From: Yoonia sp. G8-12
GTDB lineage: Bacteria; Pseudomonadota; Alphaproteobacteria; Rhodobacterales; Rhodobacteraceae
Length of the DNA stretch: 64,000 nt
Assembly: GCF_038443675.1 (NCBI RefSeq)
Contig: NZ_CP151762.1
Location: 1,116,001 to 1,180,000, forward strand
Direction: 5' to 3'
Made by a program: the position numbers and the translations under genes. This document shows, piece by piece, positions 36,144 to 44,850 of this stretch. The notes below the pieces were generated by a model. It was not told where the DNA came from, did no database searches, and was given only the letters and a program-made list of their open reading frames with translations. The number at the start of each line of letters is the position of its first letter. The first letter of the stretch is position 1.

Positions 36144-37679
36144 CTGTTACGCTGGAAACAAACTAAGGCGCTTGGCGCGGCGTTTTGTCTGACGGCTACG
36201 TTTGTGTCCGCGCAAGGCAACGCACCGACCGAGCCGATGTCAGCGATAGAATGGCTGTCGCGCAGCGTTGAGCCGATTCCACTGTTTGAGCCCCCCGCCG
36301 TGGGCGATGCCACATCACCGGATGTAAGGGTGACACCCCTCGACCGCCCCTCCAAGGACCCGATTGGCCTGCTGCCGTCCGATGTGACAGGCCTGCCGCG
36401 CACGCTTTGGGCGGAAAGCGATGAGGCCGTGCTGGTTGATCTGGTCCGCGCTGAACGTGTTGATACGGTTCCGGCCTTGCAGGATTTTCTGAAGGTCCTG
36501 ATGCTGGCCGAGGCCGATCCGCCCCGTGGTGCGGACGGCGAAGGCGCGCTGTTTCTGGCCCGCGTTGACAAACTCTTGGACCTTGGCGCGCTGGAACCTG
36601 CACAGGCGCTGATCGAACAGGCCGATCCTGACACAGCGCCGCTGTTCCGGCGCTGGTTCGACGTGGCCTTGCTGACCGGCACCGAGGATTATGCCTGCGA
36701 CGCCATGCGCAGCACGCCGTCGATTGCGCCGACGTTTTCGGCCCGCATCTTTTGTCTGGCCCGTACCGGTGACTGGCCGGCCGCAGCGCTGTCGCTGAAC
36801 ACCCACCGCGTGCTGGGCGATATCAACCCGCAGGAAGAGGCGCTTTTATCGCGCTTTCTGGACCCCGAGCTTTACGAGGGCGAACCGCCCCTCACGCCCC
36901 CTGCCCGTATCAGCCCGCTGACGTTCCGGATGCATGCCGCCATTGGCGAGCCGCTGATTACCGCCAACCTGCCTTTGGCGTTTTCACATGCCGATCTGCA
37001 ACCGACGACTGCATGGAAGTCACAGTTGGAGGCGGCAGAACGGCTCGCGCGTCATGGCGCGATTTCTGAAAATGTGCTGTTGAAATTCTATACCGCCCGC
37101 ACGCCTGCTGCCTCTGGTGGCATTTGGGACCGCGCTGCTGCGATCCAGCGCTTTGATGCGGCGATGGCCGCCAATGACCCTGCGCGCGTGGCCCGCACCC
37201 TGCCAGATGCATGGGCGGCAATGCAGCAGGCGCGCGTCGAGGTTCAGTTTGCCAAGCTCTACGGTGCCGCGCTGCAAGATGTGCCTTTGTCGGGTGAGGC
37301 GGCGGTGATCGCTTTTGAAGTGGGGCTTTTGTCACCCAGCTATGAGGCCGTGGCCAATGCAACGGCTGACGCGGGCTTTGATCCGTTTCTGATCGGGATC
37401 GCCCAAGGCAGGCCACCACGGGTGTCCGCGACCTCACCCCAAGCCCGCGCCATTCGGGACGCTTTTGAAAACGCGCCACCCCCGGGTGAATTGGACAGCA
37501 TCGTCGCAGACGGGAAACTGGGCGAGGCCCTGTTGCGTGCGCTTGCCTTGTTTGAGGCAGGTTCTGAGGGTGATTTGCGGTCTGTGACCGACGCGCTTTT
37601 GCTGTTGCGTGCGGTCGGTTTGGAAGATGTGGCACGCCGTGCCGCGTTACAGTTGATGCTGCTGGACCGCAGGACATGA
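36144..37679 (+). CDS. Secreted alpha-helical (TPR-like) protein, apparent CTG start
   Basis: A protein of about 511 residues. The body is helical and Ala/Leu-rich with repeat-like stretches (AQALIEQADPDTAPLFRRWF, AWAAMQQARVEVQFAKLYGA), resembling TPR/SEL scaffold proteins; I know no function. The first GTG (36204) lies at the end of what is plainly a signal peptide (KALGAAFCLTATFVSAQGN), so translation must begin earlier. The only plausible codon after the in-frame stop at 36135 is CTG at 36144, nine bases after AGAAGAGG. Its stop overlaps the xerD start (ATGA). Confidence 0.7.
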   Translation: MLRWKQTKALGAAFCLTATFVSAQGNAPTEPMSAIEWLSRSVEPIPLFEPPAVGDATSPDVRVTPLDRPSKDPIGLLPSDVTGLPRTLWAESDEAVLVDLVRAERVDTVPALQDFLKVLMLAEADPPRGADGEGALFLARVDKLLDLGALEPAQALIEQADPDTAPLFRRWFDVALLTGTEDYACDAMRSTPSIAPTFSARIFCLARTGDWPAAALSLNTHRVLGDINPQEEALLSRFLDPELYEGEPPLTPPARISPLTFRMHAAIGEPLITANLPLAFSHADLQPTTAWKSQLEAAERLARHGAISENVLLKFYTARTPAASGGIWDRAAAIQRFDAAMAANDPARVARTLPDAWAAMQQARVEVQFAKLYGAALQDVPLSGEAAVIAFEVGLLSPSYEAVANATADAGFDPFLIGIAQGRPPRVSATSPQARAIRDAFENAPPPGELDSIVADGKLGEALLRALALFEAGSEGDLRSVTDALLLLRAVGLEDVARRAALQLMLLDRRT

Positions 37680-38617
37680 CCCAAAGCGATCAGCCGATGG
37701 CGCGCTGGGTGCAGGTGTTTCTCGAAGCACAGGCGGCGGAACTGGATGCGGCCACGAATACGCAGCTGGCCTATGCCCGCGACCTGCAGGATTTTGCCGG
37801 TTGGTTGGCGCGCAAGAAGCTGCATTTCGCGGATGCAACCCGCGATCACGTCGAAAGCTATCTGATTGATTGTGAACATGAGGGGCTGGCGAACGCGACG
37901 CGCGCGCGGCGTTTGTCTGCCATCAAGCAACTCTACCGTTTTGCATTCGAGGAAGGCTGGCGCGATGACAACCCCGCCATCCAGATCAAGGGGCCGGGCC
38001 GCGCGCAGCGGTTGCCAAAAACGCTCTCGATTGCAGAGGTGGACAAACTGCTTGACGCCGCGCGCAACACCCCACGCGAGGCATTGCGCAACACCTGCCT
38101 GATGGAACTGCTTTATGCCACGGGGATGCGCGTAACAGAATTGGTCAGCCTGCCCGTCTCTGCCGCGCGCGGTGATCCGCGCATGTTGTTGGTGCGCGGC
38201 AAAGGCGACAAGGAACGGCTGGTGCCGCTGTCAGCATCCGCGCGGGATGCTTTGGCGCGCTACCTCAAAGACCGCGACGCGGCTGAGGAAGCCGCGCGAC
38301 TGAAAGGCAATCCACCCTCGAAGTTCCTGTTTCCCTCACGCGGCAAGGCGGGGCATCTGACACGCCACCGGTTCTTTGGGCTGATCAAGGAATTCGCCGT
38401 GGCCGGTGGCGTGTCCCCCGCCAAGGTTACTCCGCATACGCTGCGCCATGCCTTTGCGACGCATCTTTTGGCCGGCGGGGCCGATCTGCGGTCGATCCAG
38501 ACAATGCTGGGCCATGCCGATGTGGCCACCACTGAAATTTACACACATGTGCTGGATGAGAGGCTAAAATCGCTTGTTTTGGACCATCATCCCCTCGCAA
38601 AAGGCGCAAAGTCTTGA
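37676..38617 (+). CDS. xerD: Tyrosine recombinase XerD
   Basis: Resolves chromosome dimers at dif together with XerC. The 313-residue protein has an N-terminal SAM-like core-binding domain (VFLEAQAAELDAATNTQLAY) and the catalytic domain with Arg in YATGMRVTELVSLP, HTLRHAFATHLLAGGADLRS (His-x-x-Arg) and the end HADVATTEIYTHV with the nucleophile Tyr. It is coupled to the preceding gene, an arrangement that argues for a housekeeping XerD and not a mobile-element integrase. Confidence 0.93.
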   Translation: MTQSDQPMARWVQVFLEAQAAELDAATNTQLAYARDLQDFAGWLARKKLHFADATRDHVESYLIDCEHEGLANATRARRLSAIKQLYRFAFEEGWRDDNPAIQIKGPGRAQRLPKTLSIAEVDKLLDAARNTPREALRNTCLMELLYATGMRVTELVSLPVSAARGDPRMLLVRGKGDKERLVPLSASARDALARYLKDRDAAEEAARLKGNPPSKFLFPSRGKAGHLTRHRFFGLIKEFAVAGGVSPAKVTPHTLRHAFATHLLAGGADLRSIQTMLGHADVATTEIYTHVLDERLKSLVLDHHPLAKGAKS

Positions 38618-38669
38618 AGCTGACGCCCAGACCCTACATAACGATGATGACATTGCTTGAAAGCCTCTG

Positions 38670-39971
38670 ATGGAAACCGCAAATTTCGACGCCGCCTTTT
38701 GGTTGACCGCTGGCGCTATTGTCATTCTTCTTGTCCTCTCGGCCTTCTTTTCGGGCTCGGAAACGGCACTGACGGCGGCATCGCGGGGCAAACTGCGCTC
38801 GGCGGCAGATAAAGGGTCCAAAGGTGCGGAACGTGCGCTCAAGATCACCGAGGACAACGAACGCCTGATCGGGTCGGTCCTGCTGGGCAACAACGTGGTC
38901 AATATTCTGGCCACGTCGCTGGCAACGGCTGTGTTGACCAAGCTGTTCGGACAAAACGGTGTGGCCGCCGCCACCCTGATCATGACCCTTCTGGTGCTGA
39001 TCTTTGCCGAGGTGCTGCCCAAAACATTCGCCATTACCAACCCCGAAACGGTGGCCTCCGGTGTGGCGCGCCCGATTTCGGTGATCGTTTTTGTCTTTTC
39101 GCCCATCGTGGCGGCGGTGCGCTATCTGGTACGCGGGGTGCTGTTTTTGTTTGGTGTCCGCACGGACCCTGACAGCAACATCCTCGCCGTGCGCGAAGAG
39201 ATCGCGGGGGCGTTGTCACTGGGCCATTCCGAGGGGATCGTCCAGAAAGAGGACCGCGACCGAATTCTGGGCGCGCTTGATCTGAATGAACGCGCGGTGG
39301 AAGAGATCATGCTGCACCGCTCGCAGATCGAGATGGTGGACGCCGACTTGCCCCCACAGGATATTTTGGCGCAAATCCTGCAAAGTCCCTACACCCGCCT
39401 GCCCCTTTATCGCGACGAGCAGGAAAATATCGTGGGCGTCATCCACGCCAAGGATCTGCTGCGCGCGATGCATAAACTCTTGGGGGGTAGCGAAGAGAAC
39501 GCGCAGGGCCTTGCCGCGTTTGACGTGATGAAAGTAGCCATGCCCCCGTATTTCGTGCCGGACACCACGACGCTTGATGACCAGATGCGCAACTTCCTGA
39601 AGCGCAAAACGCATTTTGCGCTGGTGGTTGACGAATATGGCGCGCTGCAAGGTCTGATCACGCTGGAAGATATCCTTGAGGAAATCGTGGGCGAAATCGC
39701 CGATGAATTCGACGACCATGAGGAAGACCAGATCGAGGCGACCTCGGATGGGGCCTATATCGTGGACGGCGGCATGACGATCCGCGACCTCAACCGCGCC
39801 CACGACTGGAACCTGCCCGATGATGAGGCCAACACCGTCGCCGGTCTGGTCATTCACGAGGCCCAGATGATCCCTGTCGAGGGGCAGGTGTTTTCGTTCC
39901 ACGGCTTCCGCTTTGAGGTTCTGAGCAAGGATGAAAACCGGCTTGCGACGCTGAAGATCAGAAAACTATAG
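38670..39971 (+). CDS. CorC/HlyC (CNNM) family membrane transporter-like protein
   Basis: A 433-residue protein with an N-terminal CNNM/DUF21 membrane domain (LLVLSAFFSGSETALTAASR, VLLGNNVVNILATSLATAVL, FAEVLPKTFAITNPE). Two cytoplasmic CBS domains follow (about residues 215-340) with VVDEYGALQGLITLEDILEE, then a C-terminal CorC_HlyC domain (VAGLVIHEAQMIPVEGQVFS). The family handles magnesium/cobalt efflux or resistance; older names call it hemolysin-like. It begins 52 bases after xerD. Confidence 0.9.
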   Translation: METANFDAAFWLTAGAIVILLVLSAFFSGSETALTAASRGKLRSAADKGSKGAERALKITEDNERLIGSVLLGNNVVNILATSLATAVLTKLFGQNGVAAATLIMTLLVLIFAEVLPKTFAITNPETVASGVARPISVIVFVFSPIVAAVRYLVRGVLFLFGVRTDPDSNILAVREEIAGALSLGHSEGIVQKEDRDRILGALDLNERAVEEIMLHRSQIEMVDADLPPQDILAQILQSPYTRLPLYRDEQENIVGVIHAKDLLRAMHKLLGGSEENAQGLAAFDVMKVAMPPYFVPDTTTLDDQMRNFLKRKTHFALVVDEYGALQGLITLEDILEEIVGEIADEFDDHEEDQIEATSDGAYIVDGGMTIRDLNRAHDWNLPDDEANTVAGLVIHEAQMIPVEGQVFSFHGFRFEVLSKDENRLATLKIRKL

Positions 39972-40179
39972 GCGGCGCGGTCCGCCCGCTGGCGTGCGAA
40001 ACAATGGTTTGCGCAACAAACAGGCAAAACGCGTCTTTGACGAACAGTGCCGTTGTCGAATGGTCCAAAGCCTGTAAAGCGTATATTTTTTGCTTTGGTC
40101 CTCACATTCATGTTATTATGGCTTGGTAAACGCGCCGCGTGTTCCCGCACGCGATGCGAGGTATGTACCGGAGATCGTT

Positions 40180-40662
40180 ATGAGCCAGATTCTACAAGTC
40201 GCAGCAATCGCAGTGGCAACGCTGGGAACAGGTGCTGCAACGATGACAGTGATGAAGCCCGAGATTGCCGATCTTGCCGTCCCTGAGGGTGAGTGGTCCG
40301 CAGGCGAAATGCTGGACGGCCAATCCTTTTTTATTGAAGGGGTTGATCTGGATAGTGGCACGGTTTTGCTTGATGAAATCGTCTTTCGTGACGGGACGTT
40401 CCAGTCCGTCAATTGCCAAGAGTACTGCGATTTCGGGTGGAGCAGCTATACCACCAAGGTACTGGATGATGTGATCCACTTTACGGCCACAACGCATTGC
40501 CCCGACGCACCCCATACCGTTGTCTGGTACGGCACCGTGACCGATGACCAGATACAGCTCGCGGGCACATGGACCACGCGGCGGTGGTACTGGAACCATC
40601 AGATCCGGTTCTCGGCGGAAGGATCCACGACGCCGCTCCTTGATCCGAACGTGACGGGATAA
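40180..40662 (+). CDS. Exported protein of unknown function
   Basis: A 160-residue protein with a probable signal sequence (MSQILQVAAIAVATLGTGAA) and a mature beta-rich domain (FFIEGVDLDSGTVLLDEIVF, FGWSSYTTKVLDDVIHF, WYGTVTDDQIQLAGTWTTRR). Three cysteines are present in NCQEYCDF and THCPD, which may form a disulfide. I recognise no family. The upstream frame extends 30 codons further, but the ATG before the signal is preferred. It is followed after ten bases by the next membrane-protein gene. Confidence 0.6.
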   Translation: MSQILQVAAIAVATLGTGAATMTVMKPEIADLAVPEGEWSAGEMLDGQSFFIEGVDLDSGTVLLDEIVFRDGTFQSVNCQEYCDFGWSSYTTKVLDDVIHFTATTHCPDAPHTVVWYGTVTDDQIQLAGTWTTRRWYWNHQIRFSAEGSTTPLLDPNVTG

Positions 40663-40672
40663 GGCCGGACCT

Positions 40673-41332
40673 GTGAAGCCACCCCCTACGAATACCGCGA
40701 AGTTCGTGGTGCGTTTTTTGATCCTGATCGCTTTTCTTGTGCTGGCAACGTGGGGCGCACATGCGATCAAAGAGGCACTGAACCTTGAAATCAGACCCGG
40801 CAATGAGGCGATGGTGCATCGCGGCATCATGCTGGGTGCGGTGGCCTATGTCGGGCTTTTGGCCCTGCCCTTTGTGCCCGGCGCGGAAATCGGTGTGGCA
40901 ATGCTGGCGGCCTTTGGTCCGGGCATCGCCCCGCTGATCTATGTGGCGACCGTGGCCTCGATGATGCTGGCCTATACCATCGGCCGGTTTCTTCCGATTA
41001 CAGCATTAGAGCGTTTTCTGAGCTTGCTGCACATGCAACGCGCCGCTGCCCTTGTCGCCCGCGCGGCCCCGCTGTCAGGCGACGAAAGGCTTGTGATGCT
41101 GCTTGATGGCCAGTCAAAACGCGCAGTCCGTGTGGGGCTGCGCTATCGCTATATCGCGCTTGCGGTCGCCGTAAATACGCCGGGAAATTCCATTATCGGC
41201 GGCGGCGGCGGGATCATGATGATCGCGGGTCTGAGCGGGATATTCTCGCCTCTGCTTGCCTTTGTGACAATCGCCATCGCCGTTTCGCCCGTGCCCTTGG
41301 CCGTTCTGTTTCTTGGGTTGCGGTTGTCGTAA
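40673..41332 (+). CDS. Integral membrane protein, possibly VTT/DedA-like
   Basis: A 219-residue protein with five or six hydrophobic segments, starting at a GTG. The section VAYVGLLALPFVPGAEIGVA followed by FGPGIAPLIYVATVASMMLA and a Gly-rich loop NTPGNSIIGGGGGIMMIAGL resembles the VTT (SNARE-associated/DedA) fold, where a conserved Glu and re-entrant loops occur. The match is by eye and moderate. The neighbouring exported protein is likely co-transcribed. Confidence 0.6.
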   Translation: MKPPPTNTAKFVVRFLILIAFLVLATWGAHAIKEALNLEIRPGNEAMVHRGIMLGAVAYVGLLALPFVPGAEIGVAMLAAFGPGIAPLIYVATVASMMLAYTIGRFLPITALERFLSLLHMQRAAALVARAAPLSGDERLVMLLDGQSKRAVRVGLRYRYIALAVAVNTPGNSIIGGGGGIMMIAGLSGIFSPLLAFVTIAIAVSPVPLAVLFLGLRLS

Positions 41333-41341
41333 AGCCACCGT

Positions 41342-42714
41342 CTACCGTCCCGTTGCGTCTTCTCGCACAAAGATTTCAGGCGCCAAGGCAAAGTCGTATC
41401 TTTCCACCCCTTTCCATTGAGGCAGGTAGAACGCGAAAAGTTCGCGCTTCTTTTCTGCATTAACCGCAATTTCAAGCCCGGGCCGATCCTGTCCATTCCC
41501 AAATGTCAGAACCGCCGGTAGCTCTGCCTCTTTTGCGGCGTGCATAACCGCATGATGCAACAAAACATGTTCCCTGTGCCCATATTCCCCGTTCGCATTG
41601 TGCGTTATGACAATGTCGGGCTTGAACTGCTGCATCGCTGCATAGGCCGTCCCGCTCAGCAATCCGAATAGGGGGTATCTTTGCAATGGACGCAAAGGCG
41701 CAGCGTTGTCTGGAACCTGGTCGTTGGGCACTTTGACAAAGCGTCTTAGACGCCTGTGGTGCTTTTCAAAAGCAAAGGGGTACTGGACGCATGCGGCACC
41801 AACGTGGTGGCCAACATTCTCCAGAGCAGCACCACGGGAATGTGTGTCTTTGCGCCCTTCGGCAGGGCGAAAAAGCTCGCAATGGTGACGGTCGCGCGGC
41901 CCTTGAGCGCATCGAGCAGCCCGCCCGCAAAGAGCGTTTCATCATCTTGATGGGCAACGCAAAGAAGAACACGCTTGCCGATCAGATCATCCAATGTCAG
42001 CGATTGTGCATAAACATTTTTGCCGATTTCAAGGCACTGAAAGTTCTTGGCCGCGATCGCCTGGATTTCCTTGTCATCCACCGGTTTGGCCAACCCCTGT
42101 GCCATCATGGCATTCGTATCAGCAACAACGTGCCCATTTCGGGTGTCACCCTGCATCAAATACGCGTCCTCGGCCAAGCCTGGCCAAATCGTGCGCAGTT
42201 CCGCAAAACGGTTGCGCTTGTCACCGTCCAGATGCAGCAGGTTCACAGGACCAAAAGGTTGGTCTGTCACAACCTTGCTCAATCCCGATATCGCCTCTTC
42301 TTGCAGCATCAACGTACGGTGCGGATAATGCGACCTGAACCATTCAAACGTAGCGGGAACAAAGACCTCGACAGGTGGCCATGATGCCCGCAGGCGCTGT
42401 GCCAGATCAATGCCGATACACTTGATGTCCGGGTTCGCATGCAGCGCGATCAAGAGCGCATGACCACCGGCAACACCGACTTCTACAAAGCAAGTCGATC
42501 GCTGTGCCAAAACCACAAGCGCCCTGCGTTTCGCCTCCATCAATGGCGACAGGTCGCCAAGGTGAAAGTCTTCTTTGAGATGGGGATAACAGACGTTTCC
42601 ATTGATCGCGACAGGCTCGCCAGCCGCGCGCAACGCGTCGGCTATTGCAGTGTTCAGGCTGTTTAAATCAGCAAGAAAGGCGGCAGAGGAAATAACAGTT
42701 TCGTATGTTTCCAT
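41342..42714 (-). pseudogene. Class I methyltransferase / PIG-L deacetylase fusion, interrupted by a frameshift
   Basis: Residues about 1-235 form a SAM-dependent methyltransferase-like domain (TCFVEVGVAGGHALLIALH motif I, LLHLDGDKRNRF). About 240-457 form a PIG-L family LmbE-type deacetylase with VAHQDDETLFAGG (metal motif, Pro replaced by Gln) and YGHREHVLLHHAV. As written, the frame shifts at an A run (41870-41874 on the plus strand, TTTTT in the coding strand) and stops at 41746. One extra T gives ASFFRPAEGRKDTHSRGA and joins the second frame, which runs to 41342. The restored protein is 457 residues. PIG-L enzymes de-N-acetylate sugars; the substrate is unknown. Confidence 0.8.
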
Positions 42715-42909
42715 GTGTCTAGCAGTCAATCATCCAAGGTTATTCGCACAAGATTTGATAGGCCGATACGTTGAATTAGGGCATTACTCAACTCGGTGTG
42801 TTCGCGTGCCGCATTGTACCTGAGGTGCCCCGCAATGTTGGTGCTCAGAACACCCCCGTGGGCCGAAACCCTGCGTGCACCACATTTGCGAAACCGGAAC
42901 ACAACATCC

Positions 42910-44447
42910 CTACCGCCCCTTGAACAAGCTGCCCAAAATTCCGCGCACCAAACGGCGGCCTGTTGTACCCTTGAGTTCTTTGACAACAACCGACGCAAGC
43001 GCCCCGCCAAACCCTGCGTCAGATGACTTGCGTGATGACGACGACCGCGTGCTGCGGGTCCCGTCATACCGCCGCGCGGCTTTGAACTCGCGTTCTTTCT
43101 CGTCCAGTCGGGCCTCTTCGGCCTCGGCCTCTTCGGCGGCTTTCGCGGCGGCCTCGGCCCGTTTACTCAGCATCTCGAACGCGCTGTCGCGGTCGAGTGT
43201 TTTGTCGTATTTTCCAGCCATGTCGGACACGCTCATGATGGCGCGGCGGGTCGGTTCATCAATCGGGCCAAGTTGCGACGAAGGGGGCGGATCAACGTCC
43301 GTTCTACGATCTGGGGGATACCTTTGCGATCAAGGAAAGAGGTCACGGCTTCGCCTGTCCCGACCTCCTGAATGGCCTGTGCGGTATCAAAGGCAGGGTT
43401 ATCGCGATAGGTTTCCGCCGCAGTCTTCAATTCTTTGCGGTCTTTGGCGGTAAAGGCGCGCAGTGCGTGTTGCACGCGGTTGCCCAACTGCCCCAGCACA
43501 TCATCGGGAATATCGCCGGGGTTCTGGGTCACGAAATACACGCCAACCCCTTTGGAACGGATCAGGCGGGCAACCTGTTCAACCTTGTCCACCAGCGCCT
43601 TGGGTGCGTCATCAAAGAGCAGATGCGCTTCGTCGAAAAAGAACACCAGTTTGGGTTTGTCGGGGTTGCCCACCTCGGGCAGTTCCTCAAACAGCTCTGA
43701 CAGCAGCCACAAAAGGAACGTCGCATAAAGGCGCGGACTGCCCATCAGCTGATCGGCGGCCAGAATGTTGATCTCGCCGCGCCCGTCATCGCGGCTGCGC
43801 ATCATATCGGCCAGATCAAGTGCGGGTTCCCCGAAGAGCGCGCTGCCGCCCTGGTTTTCCAGCACCAGCAATTGCCGCTGGATCGCACCAACAGAAGACG
43901 ACGCCACATTGCCATAACGCAGCGACAGGTCCTGCGCGTTTTGACCGACCCAGACCAGCAAAGCCTGCAGGTCTTTGAGATCCAAGAGCGGCAGTCCCTC
44001 TTCATCCGCGACGCGAAACGCAACGTTCAGCACGCCCTCTTGCACATCGGTCAGGTCCATCAGACGTGACAGCAGCAAAGGCCCCATTTCCGCAACCGTG
44101 GCGCGGATCGGGTGGCCTTTTTCACCAAAGAGATCCCAGAAAGTGACGGGGTAATTGTCATATTGCAGGTCAAGCCCGATGGTCTGGGCGCGCGCCATAA
44201 AGGGTTCATGCAGTTTGAAATCGGCCGACCCGCTGAGCGCCAGACCGGACAGATCACCTTTTACATCCGACAAAAACACCGGCACGCCCGCCGCGGCAAA
44301 CCCTTCGGCCATGATCTGCAATGTCACTGTCTTACCGGTGCCGGTTGCCCCCGCGATCAGGCCGTGACGGTTGGCCTTATCCAGCAAGAGCATTTGTGGC
44401 GCGCCGTAACCTTCACCACCGCCACCGATAAAAATACTTTCAGACAT
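42910..44447 (-). pseudogene. HerA-like DUF853 ATPase, interrupted by a frameshift
   Basis: HerA/FtsK-fold ATPase of the helicase HerA-like (DUF853, YjgR) family. Walker A is LIAGATGTGKTVTLQIMAEG, Walker B KLVFFFDEAHLLFDDAPKAL, with VYFVTQNPGDIPDDVLGQLG and NRVQHALRAFTAKDRKEL. At the GGGGG run 43283-43287 (CCCCC in the coding strand) the frame goes wrong and stops at 43233. One more C restores RPPSSQLGPIDEPTRRAIM and runs into the second frame (AGKYDKTLDRDSAFEMLSKR, ending GRRLVRGILGSLFKGR), giving 512 residues, the usual size. The start is taken at MSESIFIGG. Confidence 0.86.
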
Positions 44448-44499
44448 ACGCGCGTTCCCTGCATAAATTCTATCAACCAAAATACATTTTTAACTAAAT

Positions 44500-44594
44500 C
44501 GTGCCACCTTAAAGCACGCGGTCTTGCCTGCGTTTGGCAAGATTGCATACGTCCTCCCTGTTTGACTGGCCGTGCCTGCGGGCACGGCTTTTTT
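44500..44594 (+). ncRNA. Candidate small RNA with anti-Shine-Dalgarno segment
   Basis: The plus strand shows three hairpins in a row: CGTGC/GCACG (44500-44518), CTTGCC/GGCAAG (44523-44541) and a strong terminator. Between the last two lies an open stretch with TCCTCCC (44552-44558), complementary to ribosome-binding sites. No protein gene on this strand ends here, so the terminator must serve some other transcript. The layout resembles alphaproteobacterial trans-acting sRNAs of the CcsR/alpha-r14 kind, though it has one CCTCCC copy. The 5' end and promoter are not established. Confidence 0.45.
44569..44594 (+). terminator. Intrinsic terminator of the candidate small RNA
   Basis: GCCGTGCC and GGCACGGC form an eight-base perfect stem with a four-base TGCG loop, followed by TTTTTT. 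The T-run is on the plus strand only, so it does not belong to the minus-strand HerA-like gene, whose start lies 120 bases away. Confidence 0.85.
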
Positions 44595-44643
44595 CTGCGG
44601 TGAAGGCAACACAATTATTCATCAAGACGTGAAATATTTGCGG

Positions 44644-44672
44644 TTGACGCTTACTTTGTGTTTTCGTAGCTT
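44644..44672 (+). promoter_or_regulatory. Sigma-70-type promoter
   Basis: TTGACG and TAGCTT are separated by exactly 17 bases. The -35 element fits the alphaproteobacterial consensus well and the -10 moderately. Predicted transcription begins near 44679, just before the short hairpin-terminator unit and upstream of ialB. Confidence 0.5.
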
Positions 44673-44678
44673 TCCATC

Positions 44679-44746
44679 AAATAGTCGGCCAAGTCCGACA
44701 GGGAGAAAATGAAGTCGGGTCCTTACGGGGGCCCTTCTTCTTTTTT
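44679..44746 (+). ncRNA. Candidate short leader RNA or attenuator upstream of ialB
   Basis: Behind the promoter the sequence holds a hairpin GTCGG/CCGAC (44684-44699), a ribosome-site-like AGGGAGAAAATG (44700-44711), then a stem GGGTCC/GGGCCC (44717-44734) followed by TTCTTCTTTTTT. This is a complete small transcript of about 68 bases, or an attenuator whose read-through would give the ialB message. The ATG would open a short reading frame that overlaps the terminator stem, which is compatible with translation-coupled attenuation. All of this is inferred from sequence. Confidence 0.4.
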
Positions 44747-44850
44747 GGCACGCGAAAACGTGAGCGAAAGCCAGCGCAGTGCATGGTTTTTGCCCCTGAC
44801 ACCCTGCATTTCACATGTTAGGCCGCCCCAAACCGATGAGGATAATATCT

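Noticed and set aside
37676..38617. Possibility that the tyrosine recombinase is a phage or island integrase
   Set aside because: It is translationally coupled to a housekeeping-like gene, has XerD motifs, and no tRNA, att repeats or phage genes are nearby.
40090..40662. Longer start for the exported protein at 40090
   Set aside because: The extra 30 residues place the signal peptide inside the protein; the ATG at 40180 gives a normal leader.
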